Assembly: GCF_000189635.1 (NCBI RefSeq) | Contig: NW_002476535.1 | Coordinates: 372,001-436,000 of the forward strand | Source: Tetrahymena thermophila SB210 | Lineage: Eukaryota; Ciliophora; Oligohymenophorea; Hymenostomatida; Tetrahymenidae | Direction: 5' to 3' | Length of the DNA: 64,000 nucleotides | Shown here: in pieces, positions 38,889 through 52,300 of the stretch | Layout of the letters: each line of letters begins with the position of its first letter | How positions within the stretch are numbered: position 1 is the stretch's first letter | Notes under the pieces: generated by a model | Seen by the model: only the letters and a program-made list of their open reading frames with translations | Told to the model about the DNA's origin: nothing | The model's database searches: none | Translations under genes and position numbers: made by a program

Positions 38889-41411
38889 TCATATTTTTGT
38901 TTTTTATAATGTTTATTATTTTTTTTACTAATTAATTAAATTTATTGTTTTATTTAATCCTAATGTGTTTGTAGTTGTTTAAGACTTTTTAGTTTTCTTT
39001 TCTAAAGAATTTGATTTACCAATCTTAGAAGGTATTAAAGATGTTAAATGATCAGGTAGCTTATACATAGCTTTCTTTTGTTTACTGCTTTAAGTTTACT
39101 TCATGTAAGAACTTTTATTGGCAGTATTAGCATTTGTCTGAGCATTTTCCTTGTTATTGAAAGACAAATTATTTGTATTACCTAAAGTTGAATTTCTTTA
39201 GCTGCTGCTTCGTTTTCTTCTATTTTTTTCGCTAACTAAAGTTGAGTTTGTGTTTATAGTTAAAGTTTTATTCTTCATAAAATTATTTTTTTGAATTTTT
39301 TAGCCTGTTATATTATTCAAAGATGTATTAACAGAACTCTCACTTATTGAATTTTTTCTAGAATTTCCATTTAATTAATTTTTCTTTCTTAATGCTTAAA
39401 TATCATTTAAGAAATAATCTTAATATTTTTGTACTCTAGATAAACTAGAATCGTAATCCTAATATGTCCTTTCTTAGAAGCTCTTGGAATTATTTTGATC
39501 TTTCAAGATATCTACAAATAATTTATAATATAGCTTGAATTTAATTATAATTTTATTAATTACTTACTTGAATCAATAGAATAAGATCTTTTATCATAGA
39601 TATGCCTGCTAAAAGATGACATCTAGTTAAAAGAGTTATTCGGACTAAGTTACTCTGATTTCCTTCCAATATTCAAAGACTAATTATTTTGTAATAAGCT
39701 CTCTCCTTAATGAAGACTCTTTCTGATTTTATCTTGATATAAAGCCTCGTCATAGTATGAGATTTTATTATTTTATTCTACAGAAAAAGAAGCATCAGCT
39801 TCTTCTTCTTATTTAATCTACTTTGATAGTCTTGTTAATTGGAAAGTGTTTTTATTACTATTACTGCTATTAAGAGCATTTGTTTCTAAGTCTCTCGAGT
39901 TCAAATTATATAGATTTTGATGATCATTTTTTATTTCAACTCTTGAACCACAGTTTGATTTATTTATTAAGTTATCAGTTTTTATTTTTGCACTATTCTA
40001 AGCAGATTGATATTCTAAACAGAATGACTCGTCTTTCATTTTTTCAATTATAAATGAATCCATCTTTTGCTATTCATTTTTACTGCTTTGAATACAAATT
40101 GCATCAACCTTAAGATCCTATAACTTCTCTGTAGATAATTTTTGATTTTGCTTTAATTAAGCTAGTTACTTACTAAAAGAGCCAGTAAAGTTAAAGTTTT
40201 CAAATGATTCATTAACTAAGTTCAATGTATTGTTAAATTATGAGTTATTATGAGTATTGAAAGCAGAAGGGATATTACTGGAATTAACTTTTTATTAGGA
40301 ACTATACATTAACTAAGAATTATTTAAATTATTTTCTTCAATTATCTTATTTTATATTTTATTCTTAATGAAATCAATATTCTTATCGATTAACTCCTAC
40401 TTTTCCTACTCAAGTCTTGCTACTACATCCTAAAGTCTTTTTTAAAATATAAAAATAATTTGATTTTTTAACAATTAAGCAATTATTAATCATTGAGTTT
40501 TTAAAAATGTTTATTAAAAATTTAATGAAATTAAATAAATCTTTAATGTCAATTTGAATTTTTTAAAAAAACAAATAAATAAATTACTTCTAGTTTTTAT
40601 CTTTATACTAAGCACGTATATTTTCAATAGAAGTTTGATACATTTTTATTTATTCCTTATAATTACTTATTTTGCCCTCATATTTATCTTTCAACTACTT
40701 AAGAGCTACTTAAACCTTCTCATCAAACTTTATTTATTGATACTCTGCTTGCATTCTAATTAAGTCTTCATTTGTTTAATGCTATTGTTTCAAAAATTAA
40801 ATTTCTTATCTCAATCTTATATTCTCTTATTGTAATACATTATTTGTATTTTTAACAATAATTAACTCATTTTAAAAATGCTCCTCTTAGCCTTGCTATG
40901 CAAATTATTTATTAATCAAAGATACATTTTAAGAATTTTATTCAAATAATTGATTTGAATTCAGCTTGTAGTTTTTATTTAGCATAGAGTATTAATTTTC
41001 AAAATCTTATTGCACTTATTTTTGATAAGAATTTGCATCATTTGAGTTTTAATAAGAGTCATAGTCCTCTTCTTAAATATTATTTTCTTCTTCATCTTCC
41101 TCTTCTTAACTGACATCTTTGCTATATTCGTTGCTGTTGAATCCTTCATGCAAAGCGTTATTAATATAGTCTGAGTCAAACCTTGATGTGCTATGTATGT
41201 CTTCTTTATTTAAAGATAGCTCGGTCTACTTAATAAATTATGAACAAGTTAGGTTATCTACATCTTCGTCCTTTTCAGTAATAATATTTTCATCATCTTC
41301 TTAATCTTCTAATGAGCTCAAGTTTTCTTAACTATTCTAATTGCACCCTTAATTAGTATTATATTCATTTAAATATGTGCTATTCACAACTACTTTATCC
41401 TTTTTACTCAT
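38889..41411 (-). CDS. Acidic coiled-coil protein, unrecognised
   Basis: Starts at ATG 41411 (MSKKDKVVVNSTYLNEYN) and ends at TGA 38891-38889, in about three exons: 41411 to about 40590, about 40435 to 39570, and about 39512 to 38889. The N-terminal 150 residues are acidic (Glu/Asp runs near 41090-41105). A coiled coil follows (NNVLQQENIRLRQEIQFLKQ) and continues across the first intron (QDVVARLEQEKQELIDKNID). The remainder is Ser/Asn-rich and probably disordered with a basic C-terminus. No catalytic motif is visible. Coiled-coil proteins of this type in ciliates are often cytoskeletal or basal-body parts, but nothing here proves that. The acceptor of the first intron is unclear (AAG at about 40436, or TAG a few bases on). 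Confidence 0.7.
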
Positions 41412-42635
41412 TATTTATTTAAGAATTAACTTTTGCTTGAGTTATTTACTATTAAAATTAATAAGTGTATCAATTCTATCTACTTAGTTAACTATGCTAT
41501 AAAATTTTGAACTTAATTTCAAATTCTATTGATGAATACGTTGAAAAATCCTAATTTAAATGATATGAGTTTTTGAAATTAATTTAAAATTTAATGCTCT
41601 AAACAAACTAAATACTATGAAAAGAATAAGATTATATTTATATTTTATAAATATTTTTTTCTTTCTGGCTTAAAAATAAACTTACTTATGATAATTTGTT
41701 TAAAATTTATTTTAAATTATCAGATACTTTTTTCTCTCAATATGTCTTCATTATTATAAAACAAATTTTAGTTTTCTGACATAATTTTAAGGATCATAGT
41801 CTTCTTAGTTAATTGAATGTCTTTTCATAGAATTATAAAAACAATTTTAATCAACTTTTAGATAAAATCTATTAAATATAAATATTAAAATACAATTATA
41901 TAAAAAAAAATATTTTGATAGATTATTTGTTTGTTGAATAATCGATTTAAAATTAATTAAAAGCTTTTTTTTTGTCAAATATATCTATTGTTTAAATAGT
42001 ATTAAATATTTTACTATCTAAAAAACTAAATAGGATTAATAAATAGATATTATTCTTAAATAATAAGTGAATTCTAAAGTTTTAAAAGCAATTATAATTT
42101 TTTAAAAATTATCATATTTGAGTTATAAAAAAAATTATATCGTTTATATGTTTTGGATTAATTTGAACTAATTCATTAAAAATAATACATTTTATTTTGT
42201 AGCTCTATCAATCATAATAGTAAGTTAATAACTCAAAAATAAATTAATTTGACTTTTATGTCATTAAAAATGATTATTTTAAAATAAAATTAGTAAATCT
42301 GTAAAATTAAAATTAATTAGTATTGAATTTTTTATCAATAAAATAGAAGAAAAATAATGATATAGATGAATTAAAAATATAAGAATATTTAAAATTTGTA
42401 AATTTTAGTATAAATAAACTTAACTAAGAATTTATCTATACTAATTTCTTATTTCACTAAATATTTAACAATATAAATTATTTTCTATTTTATAAGGAAA
42501 GTATAAATCCAATTAATATCAATATATATAAAAAATAATATTTAATAATTATCTCAAAAAATAAATAATTACAAAAAAACAACAGCTTGGAATTAAATTT
42601 TAATAAAAACACAAAACTCTTAAATAAGTAAATAA
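41412..42635. other. Divergent intergenic region
   Basis: Lies between a minus-strand gene start and a small + ORF, so it should carry promoters. AT-rich; the longest open stretches are interrupted by TGA and have non-coding composition. Nothing else seen. Confidence 0.5.
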
Positions 42636-42959
42636 ATGCAATTTGAAATAAATTAATTGCTCTTTGATGAAAATTAGCAGTCTAAATTATATTTTTCAGA
42701 ATATTACCCAAATTCAGAAGAACCAACGAATCAAATAATAAGCAAAAGCTAAACAATATTCTAAATTCAATAAAAAAAGGCTTCTTAGGATAAGAACTTT
42801 GAAAATAATGAAATTTAATTAAATGAAGGAAATAAATTTTAATATTAATTTAGCATGTAAAGAACTTATTAATAAAAACATAATAATCTATTTGAAAAAT
42901 TTAGTACAAAAGTTTATGACTTTTTTGCTTTAATAGAGAACAGTAACTAAGAATTATGA
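42636..42959 (+). CDS. Small hypothetical protein, 107 residues
   Basis: ATG at 42636 to TGA 42957-42959, 108 codons. The product begins MQFEINQLLFDENQQSKLYF and is rich in Gln, Asn, Glu and Ser with few of the Ile/Phe/Lys runs typical of non-coding DNA here. The middle contains PNSEEPTNQ, and the end is mildly hydrophobic (KVYDFFALIENSNQEL). It stands alone with long gaps on both sides and no visible intron. Not recognised. It could be a real small gene or the last exon of a gene not otherwise visible. Confidence 0.5.
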
Positions 42960-43440
42960 ATTTATAACTTAAATAAAACACTTGACTTATTATATTTTTA
43001 AATATTTTTTTATGCTATAATATAATTTTAATATATCATCTTAAAATTATTGTTTCTTATTTTATTACTAAAGATCGTTATTTTATGTTGTTTTTATGAC
43101 AAATTTTACTGTAATAAAAAAAAATAACTAACTTTTTAATTTATTTTGAAAGATTTTTACTAAATTAAAATTTAAATAATATTTTAATAAAATAAATATA
43201 TGTTGATAACACTAATAAATAATAATTATATTTAAAAAGCATAAAAGCTAATCAATTAATTTATAAATTTTTAATTCAGAATATATTTCATAAAATATAA
43301 AATAAATTCCATTAAATTATTCTCAATATTTTCATAATTTAATTTTTATTCTTTTTAATTAATTTTTTTCATTAACTAAACGGCCTGTAGAATCTTTTTT
43401 TCTGAGAAATCTCGTGTAATTTTAAGTAATTGCTCATTAA
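42960..43440. other. Convergent intergenic region
   Basis: AT-rich gap with no supported gene between the small ORF and the 3' end of a minus-strand gene. Confidence 0.5.
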
Positions 43441-44767
43441 TCAACTGTTTTCTTAACTAACAAATCCACACTTTTTGAATGGCTGTTCTTTTACTTTATC
43501 TAATTATTCTCTGTAGTATTTTTCAAGGAAAATTTATGATTCCATTGAGTAAGTGAAATCTTCAAAAGCTGAATTCTCAACAAAGCTTCTGGAACTACGA
43601 ATTTTAATTAGTTATTCTAATGTTTCTTATGAAACATCATAGAAGGCAACTCCTATCATAAATTCATATTTAAATTTTGAATCTTTAAGTTGTTCATCTT
43701 TGTAAGGATAATCTTCATCTCTATTTGTAAATTATATACATCTATGATTAATTTCTATCTTTAATCTATCAAACGTTATCATTCTATTAAGACTAGGAAG
43801 AATTTCCTTCCCTTAAGTAACTCTGGATAATTAGTTGATGAGTAAATTCAAGTTTGATTCTCCATCCAAATAATGGAATGTTTCTTTGCGTGTAAATTAA
43901 TATGGATCATCTAAATCTATCCCCCTCAAAGCCATTAAGGCTTTGCTTTAACCACTTAATTTCATCTCAAATTCAAGTGTTTAAAAGTTAAATTTGTGAA
44001 TTGAAAAGGCAAAAAATCTATTAGGATCTATCTTTCTAACTTCTTAAACTGCCCACTATTCAAATTTTTGATAGTTTAAATCATATTATTCTTGAAGCTA
44101 GTTTACTTAGAGAGTTATAGCCTTTTATTAGCCTTCTTTTATAAAAGTTGGGATTTCTTTCTAATATTCTTTAAGTGCTAACGAAAGCATGTAATATTAT
44201 TCATCGTTGATAGATTATGCCCTTTTTATAAGAGGTCCTAAATCTTTAATAGTTGGCCTAATATTTCCATAATGCAGTAGTAAAATACCATCTTTTTTAT
44301 AATATTCCATATGATTAATTTATCTATTCAATTTTTTTAAAGCATTATCATCTTATACTTTGAAAGTAAAATCAATACAAAATCCTCCATAGATAAAAAA
44401 TTAATTTGCGCAATTCTGTAATTCCCAAAACATGGGCGTAAAAGAGCACTGTTTTGATCCATAATTATATCTAGATTATCAAAATTAATAAATTATTATA
44501 AAAATAAAAATATTCTTATTACTTTTAAAAAATGGCTAAATCTGTGTTTGAGTTTTAATTTTATTTATCATCTTCTTCCTCCATACTTGTTAAGTCAGTA
44601 TTAACTCTACTAAATCTGGTAATAAGTGTTTATTCCTGAGAAATAAGCGGAGAATTACTAATACTTGGTGTAGAATATTGTTACTCATACTAAATTCCCT
44701 ATGCTTTTAATAGGTTCTCCATAATTCTTTTCGTTTTTTCAAGTAAGCTATCATTTTCTAAACTCAT
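43441..44767 (-). CDS. Unrecognised two-exon protein, 424 residues
   Basis: Exon 1 runs 44767-44523 (phase 2) and exon 2 runs 44470-43441, with a 52-base intron that begins GTAATA and ends CTAG; together 425 codons ending TGA. The first 82 residues are Ser/Asn/Gln-rich and likely disordered. The rest is a well-ordered globular sequence (CSFTPMFWELQNCANQFFIY, then CIDFTFKV, YMLSLALKEYQKEIPTF, FFAFSIHKFNFQTLEFEMKL, FEDFTYSMESQIFLEKYYRE) with no membrane span, P-loop or kinase motif. The steady mix of aromatic, charged and Gly/Pro residues makes the coding call firm. The family is unknown to me. Confidence 0.8.
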
Positions 44768-46388
44768 TTTAAAAAGGAAACTAAAAATAAGCTAATTATC
44801 TTTTATTTAACTTAGGTTTGTAAATTAATTGACTCACTGATTCAGTGATTGATTGATATTAATTTATTCGAATTTTTAATAATATAAATAGCATCATTGA
44901 GTCTATATCTGGATTTTATAATTAAACATGAAATAATAAAAATTGTTATCATACAAAATAAATTTTTGTTATAATTTGATTCTTTTTTTCTTTATTTATT
45001 CTACTAATTCCAATATAAATTGAAATAGACAAAATTCTTTTTTTTTTTTTGAAGCTTTCGAAAAATTTAAGATTTACATCAATCTATTTATTTATCAAAA
45101 TATTTGAAAAGAATAAGTCATTTCTTTAATAATGTAACAAAACATACATTTTGATGGCCAAAGTATGATATTATTTTTTTTTAATTTTAATTTAAATTAC
45201 TCTTATCTCAATTATAATTGAAAAGAAGTTAAAAAAAATATAAATTTTAATAAAATTTGGTTTTACCAAATACCATCAAAATGATTTAATCATTTAATTT
45301 TCAATCATCTTAGTAAACTAAATAGTTAATTTACTATTTTTTTTGTGTTTTTTTATATATAATTTTTTGTTAATCATTAATACTTATGAGGAATAAAGAA
45401 TTTTTTTAGAATGTTTCTAGAATGAATCATATTAATCTAGAAAATTATTAAATATACATTACTGATTTATTTAACTAGTTTCTAATCATAAATAATTGTT
45501 AATAATACAAAATTTCAAATGAAAAAATATATTTAATATTAGCACTTTTATATTTATTAATCTAATTCAATAATAAATCTTTCCTAAAATTTCTTTTTAT
45601 AAATATTTCATCCTTCAAAAAAACTCAAAAATTTAATCTCTGTTGAGAAAGTCTAGAAAAAAAAAAGCATCAAATAAAGCAAAATTTACATATTTTTGAG
45701 TTAATATCATAAAAATTAAAAAAAAAGCATTAAACTGATTTATTTTTAATTATTTTATTTGCTTTCAAATGAGAAAAATAATTTCTTAAACAACTGTATT
45801 TTCTTTTTAACTTAATTTATATTTTCTGTTATCTCAAATTAAAAATTCTATCTTTTATTTACCTAAAAAATAATTTAATTTTCGTATAAAATATATTTAA
45901 AATTTTAACATAATATGACAAGATGGTTTAAAAATATATTAAACAAATAGTTAATTTATTTTTTTAAATAAAATAAAAATTTCATATTTGAATTTTATAT
46001 TCATTATTTTTTACGTTTAATCGATAAATCTATAAAAATAATGATAATTAATTAAATTGTAGATAATATTTACTAAGCTTTTAGCTTGATAGATGATTAA
46101 TTAAAAAAAAAATATTGTAAAGTTGAACAAAAGAGTAATCAAACATAAGAATTAATGAATTAATTTTACAATTATATTAGTAGTGTTAAATATATGTTTA
46201 CAAGTATTTTTTACAAAAGACATTTAGATATAATAAATATATTAAGCATAATATTAGGAAAATTAAATATAAAGTTTATTTTTTTGTATAATTGATTGGT
46301 TTATAATGAAATTTAAATTATTTATTTGTTGTTTTTTTTAAATATTTTTTTATACATCAAAAACTATTTTTACGTAAGTTAAAATATC
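44768..46388. other. Long AT-rich intergenic region
   Basis: 1.6 kb without a supported gene, between two minus-strand genes. It should hold the promoter of the 424-residue gene and the 3' end of the cyclase gene. A CACTGATTCAGTG near-palindrome lies at about 44836-44848. Nothing else recognised. Confidence 0.5.
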
Positions 46389-49300
46389 TCAACTTTATTC
46401 TAAAATTTCAGAAGAATCTTGAGCTTGCTAATTAAGTTCTGCGAAGTATGCAGGCACATATCTATTTAGAGTCTTTATGTATACATCTTCTTCTTTTTTA
46501 GTGAAATTAAAGAGATTTTAATATTAACTATTTGCAAGTAGATCATAAGTAACTTGGCTTATTAAAATTTTTCCTCTTTCTCCATTACTTTCCATTTTAT
46601 TTGCTATAGTGACATCACTACCATATACATCATACCTAACTATATCAGTACCAATAACACCACCAATAATTCTACCCTAAATACAAATTTGAATTGTTAG
46701 CCTTTAAATTAGAAAATAAAAAAATTATTAATTTACAGTGTGAACACCTATACGCATATCTAATTCTTCAAAATTAATTATTGATCTAACATTCCTTATA
46801 ATTCTTATCATTTCAAGTCCCATGTAAATAACATTTTTAGCCTCTTCTACAATATTTCTTTTGTTGATATCATTGAAGCTTAGTACAACATAGCAATCTC
46901 CTATTGTGTATAACTTAAATAAATTTAGATACTAAACACTTCTATCGAATTCGTAGAATAAGCTTCTAAGCATTTTAACCACTTGTTCTGGTTGAACCTG
47001 ACTAGAATACTTTGTGAATTGAGAAATATCTGCAAATAATATAGTCACATTATCTATCTAATCAGTTAATGACATTCTTTCTGCTTAACGATTGTTTAAG
47101 AACTTATCCAAAATCTATTTTAAATAATTAAAAATTTTATCAATAAAATAAATAAATAACTAAATCAAAATCAAAAGTAAAAGTTAAAATAAAAATAAAA
47201 ATAAGTAAATAATAATATTTACATGAAGAGGAAGTAAATTATTAAGTAAGGAAGCTTGTTGGTTATTTTTTCTTTTGAGTATTTAGTAGGTATTGAAGTT
47301 ATTAATTTAAAGTCCAAGAAGAATGTAATTAAAAATTCCATGAGCTACACCCCCATATATAAAAAAGTAGATGACATAAATGACTATGTTACTTTCGTTA
47401 GCTAAGATTATCCAGCTTATAAGCAATATTATGTAAAAAAATAAATTTATCTCAAACCTTTGGTTATTTAAAGAAGCTAAGGTTATTAGTAAAAAGAAAC
47501 TTTCTGCAGCTTGTAGCTACCAAATCTATTCTATTAGATTTTATTCTAATCCATTAAAGTGGAAAGAAGATGACTCAAAAATAACACTGATAATTCCAAC
47601 TATATATAGCACGTAAACATATTTTCTGAAGAGTAAGGTATTATCTTGAAAGTATTTATTTTTTACAATATAGTATAAAAACAATAATGAAATAAACAGT
47701 CCTCTAAAGCTTAGCACTACAGCAAAATTATTGAAAATAGCTAAATTAAATAGTTGTAAAATAGTTTTTATACTGTAAGACCTATTAATTATCAGAAATA
47801 TAATCAGAAAAATTTTATTAAATCATTTTATTTAATTATTTATAAAAATTAATTAAAAATTATTAGTATTTTTATATAAAAATAATGTAAATTTATATTA
47901 ATTAAGCCTAAAATACTCACTCTTAGTATAATAAATAGTTTTATTTAAAAAATATATATAAAAATTTTTATCATAATGGTTTGTTGGTTTGTTTTTGAGG
48001 GAAGAAGGTATAGAATATTAAATATTTTATTTAAATAATTAAAAAGAGAAATATTTATTTACAAAAATAAGCAAGTGATTCTATTTTGTCTATACTATAT
48101 CTAGTCTTTATGAATTTATGAGCTAAACTGTAAAACATAAGGATTCTTTGAGTCTAGGTATGGGATGAAAAACTAAAAAATTATTTATTTAAAAGTTAAT
48201 TGAACTATTTTGAGAAATTTGTATAAAAGATTAATTTACTTTCTTCTTAAATGAAATGAGATTTTCCTGAGTTTATTTTTCTTCTTCAAAATCATATAAG
48301 TCAAATAACCTATCATTTTCTATATATTCATCTTGTATTTCATCATTTTACTTATAAGATAAGTTGCATTAAATAACTAATTGCTGCGCAGATTAATTTA
48401 AGTTATTATGGATTGATGGGAAGACTTCGCTTCCTATTTCTACTTTTGACTCTTTTGATCTTTATGAATTTAAAGCACTTTTTATATTTAAACCTCTAAT
48501 CGAATTTCTTTGTACAAAACGAGTAGCTGAATGACGCTCTATGTTAGTTTTACTTTCTGGTTTAAGTAGTTAATCAATATTTTTTTCTACAGAATTTGAA
48601 TGTTAAATTTAATGAGGAGAATGATCATTCATCAGTCTTGTAATTTTCCTTTGCATTCTTCTTCTACCCTAAATTTGAATAAATATTATATATATATTTG
48701 GCATGTATAACTAATTATAAAAATACATAGTTATTTTAAAATGTGTTTGGATCTAGCAAGCCATTCGGTTCTATATCTTAAATTTTCGAAATAGGATCTT
48801 CTTCGTTAAATTTTAATAGATAACTATTTTCTGTTTTTTCGTTTTGCGTTTTGCCATTAACTTTATTAACACTTACAACTTCATCATTTTAAATTTGATC
48901 ATTTGAGTTCTTTTTGAAATTTTCAATGTCTTCATCTTCATTATTATCTGCATCTGTTGTAAATTTAGCATTATTTTGGTTACTATTTTAAAGTGGTATA
49001 TATAATTCTTCCTGAATAGGGGCAAATCCACTATTAATTATAGAAGGGTCTATTTGGAGTTTTTTATACATTTAATTGAAATTTAGAGATTTATCAATTT
49101 TTTAATTAGAATCAAGATCCTTCATGGAGACTTTTGAAGTTTCTTCTTCTATTTCATTTAATGTATTCTTTTTAACAATCTATTGCTATTGCTATTTATC
49201 ATCATTTATAGTTTAATTGCTATCGCTTTAAGGACCATGAGTAGCTGCTGTGCTTTGATTTTTGGATCTTACTCCGTCACTACTATTAAATGGAAGAGAA

Positions 49301-52300
49301 TTCTACTTTAATGTAATTAATTTTTCTTCATTTTCTGTTTTATTTAAAAAAAACTATTAATAAACTATTTTATAACACTTTTGTACTTTCTGGAGATGGA
49401 ATGTTAGATGTATTTTTCTTATATTATTTAGTTCTCGAATTATTTCTAAAGGGAGAGTTTGGATTTTGTCTAATTGTTGATTTTTTACCCTTATCATATT
49501 GAGTTTATTTTTTAAAAGTTTGGTAAAGTGTTGTTTTTAGTGTTCTCCTCTTGTCTTATTTTATTTAATTTTTTTTATTTTAAAATATTTAAAATGTTTC
49601 TAAAACGCCTTTGCCCTTAGCCTTTATTAAGATAATAAATAAGATTTTAAATTAAATGAATAAATTATTTTAAATTTAAATTACTTCAACATTTTTTTGT
49701 TAGTAACTATATCCTTATTCTTGAAGGAACTAATTAATTTAATCAAAGGCTTATTTTGAGAGTGTAATTTTACCATTTTCTCCTGTAGACATTACTCTAC
49801 TTGTAGTATTTACTGTATCGCCGATTAATGAAAATTGAGGTTTATGGTAACCAATTACACCTGCCATGACCTTTCCATAATGAATACCAATTTTAATAAC
49901 CATAGATTATCCTTGGCTGCCCCATTTAATATTTTAGACATAGTTTTTCATATCGAAAGCTAAATTAATCATTCTTCTTACTGGATTAATCGCATTAGCT
50001 TTTTTCCTGCTATTTTATTCTTCAACAGATTTTAAGCCCTATTTTATATTATATTTTCATGAATGTTACTCAACTATTTTAAATTGTAATAAATTACTGC
50101 TGCACAAACATAACTATTTCCGACCGTCTCTATCTTTGTTACATCATTAGCTGAACATAAATTGTCAAAGTATCTAAAAAGGTTGTCTAAAAGCATAACA
50201 ATTTTTTCGTTTTCACTTTAAGAAATTTCATCAAAGTCACAAATAAGTAAAAAAAGTACTGCTACTTCTCCTTAATCTTCAGAAATTTAGTTTCTGCTCT
50301 CAGTATTTTCGTTGCTTAATTATTCTATACAATTAAAATAAATAAAATATTTATTAAAATTAAAAGATATTTTAATAAGTGTATTTATTATCATTTGAAA
50401 ATGCTTTAGTTAGCATTATATATTTATTAATTTATTACCCGCACTTATCCTTTCCCTGACAAATTTAGGAAGGAGAATTGATAAGACGTTATTTACTTTT
50501 TATGTTTCTTATTGCATCTTGCTAAATTGTAAAAAGTTATTTCTCTCAGTTTATTCAAGCTGTTTATTTAAGAAAAAGTAAATTTATCAAAAAAACTATC
50601 AATATGAATTAATAGATTACAGTGTATTTCTAAATGAGCAGAGTCACCATGAAATTTAAAATGTAAATTACTGCACAAATCAGAACATAAATACTAACAC
50701 TTGATTCACTTTAAGAAGAGCTAGTCTAAGCAATCATTAGGGGTATAAAAATAATATTTTGCATTACAGAGCCAATACAGATAAGGTGAGGCTTAGCAAT
50801 TATTGCAAAATTCATATTATAAGAGTAGATGATAGAAACTAGCATTAGATTAGTAAATGAAACCAAATCTTATATTATTTTAAATAGAATTCTAAAGAAA
50901 AAAATGCTTATGTTCATTTAGAAAAATAGCTTATTTCTCTTCGTTATGAGAACTAAAACAAGTATAAAAATCACTACTATTGAAATTGATTGAGGAATAA
51001 TCTAATTTTATTTAAATATAAATTTATTAATAAGAGTTTTGCAAAGTATTTTTTCACAGTTCAAACAATTCAATTTTTTGAAAAGTATGATTAAAAATGA
51101 ATATTAAAATTATTTAACTAAATTACCAAATTTTAGAATTTATCAGTTTCTTGTTTCATAATGACTTGATAAGTTATGACTCCTATTACAGTTAGTATAG
51201 TTTCCAAGAAGAAAAGAATAGATATCTAGCTTCTCATATTAAATTTTTCCCACTGCTTGACTAGGTTTTCTAAGAATTTTTTCTCTAAATCTCTATTCTT
51301 AAATTTAAGAGAAACTTTACTCATGTCTTACTAACTAATAGAAATTTCTTCGCTTTGTATAACTGTTTAAAAAAGAAATTAGATTTATTAAATATTAAAA
51401 AAGTAAGTAATAAGAAATTTTAATTAACCCTTTGACGTGAGGCTCTATATTAAAATTATAGAATGTAGAGGTATCGAATTTTTAAAAAATATAATGAAAT
51501 TTTTTTCCAAATCATTCTCACCCTCAATAGTTAGGACCCCCCACCTGAAAGAGTTAATTTCATATATTCAAATTTTTTAATCATAACTATCGATTTTATT
51601 GAAAAAATATTTAATAAAGAATTACGATTTTGCAAGATTTAATCCATGTTTTCTTGCTTAGATCCTTTGAATATCTAGTTTAAAATTTTTGAAAGATGGT
51701 TTTCTATTATAAGTTTATAATAAACAAGACCATTTTCTGGCTTATTGTTCCTTGCAGCTTTTTCAAGGTAGGTCTGACGATTAAATTTGAGTTCATTCAT
51801 TTCTCCTTTGTATTTTAAATTAGATTAACATTCAATTTAGTTTTAATAAAATATATAAATATATTTAAATTAAATAACGAACCTTTGATTTCAGAATACA
51901 ATTCACGATCTATGATATATGGAAAAGGAAAGAATTTTTGTATGTACATGTTGTTCTCTAAAAATATTTAGAGGATAACTGCAAACATTGCTAATGAGAA
52001 AATAGTTATGTACATTTGAGGTGATTGGATCATTTCACCCAATTCTACGAAATTAGAGGGATTTTTATCAATCATAGCACCAAAAGACAAATAAACAATT
52101 ACTCCTATAAAATGAAAAACATGACTGCAAACTATTTCAAAGTAAGACTGGTTATTTGCTATGTTAAATTTTACTTATGACCAAAAAGTAATCATAATTA
52201 ATCCTAATCTTTTAAGAACTATTAAACTGTTATCCTTTCCATTCGTCTGAGATCCAAAATTGAAATTAAAATAGCATATTACAAACAATATTAATGACTC

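Noticed and set aside
41740..41815. Short + strand ORF starting MSSLLQNKF
   Set aside because: It stops at TGA after about 25 codons, and its composition matches the surrounding non-coding DNA.
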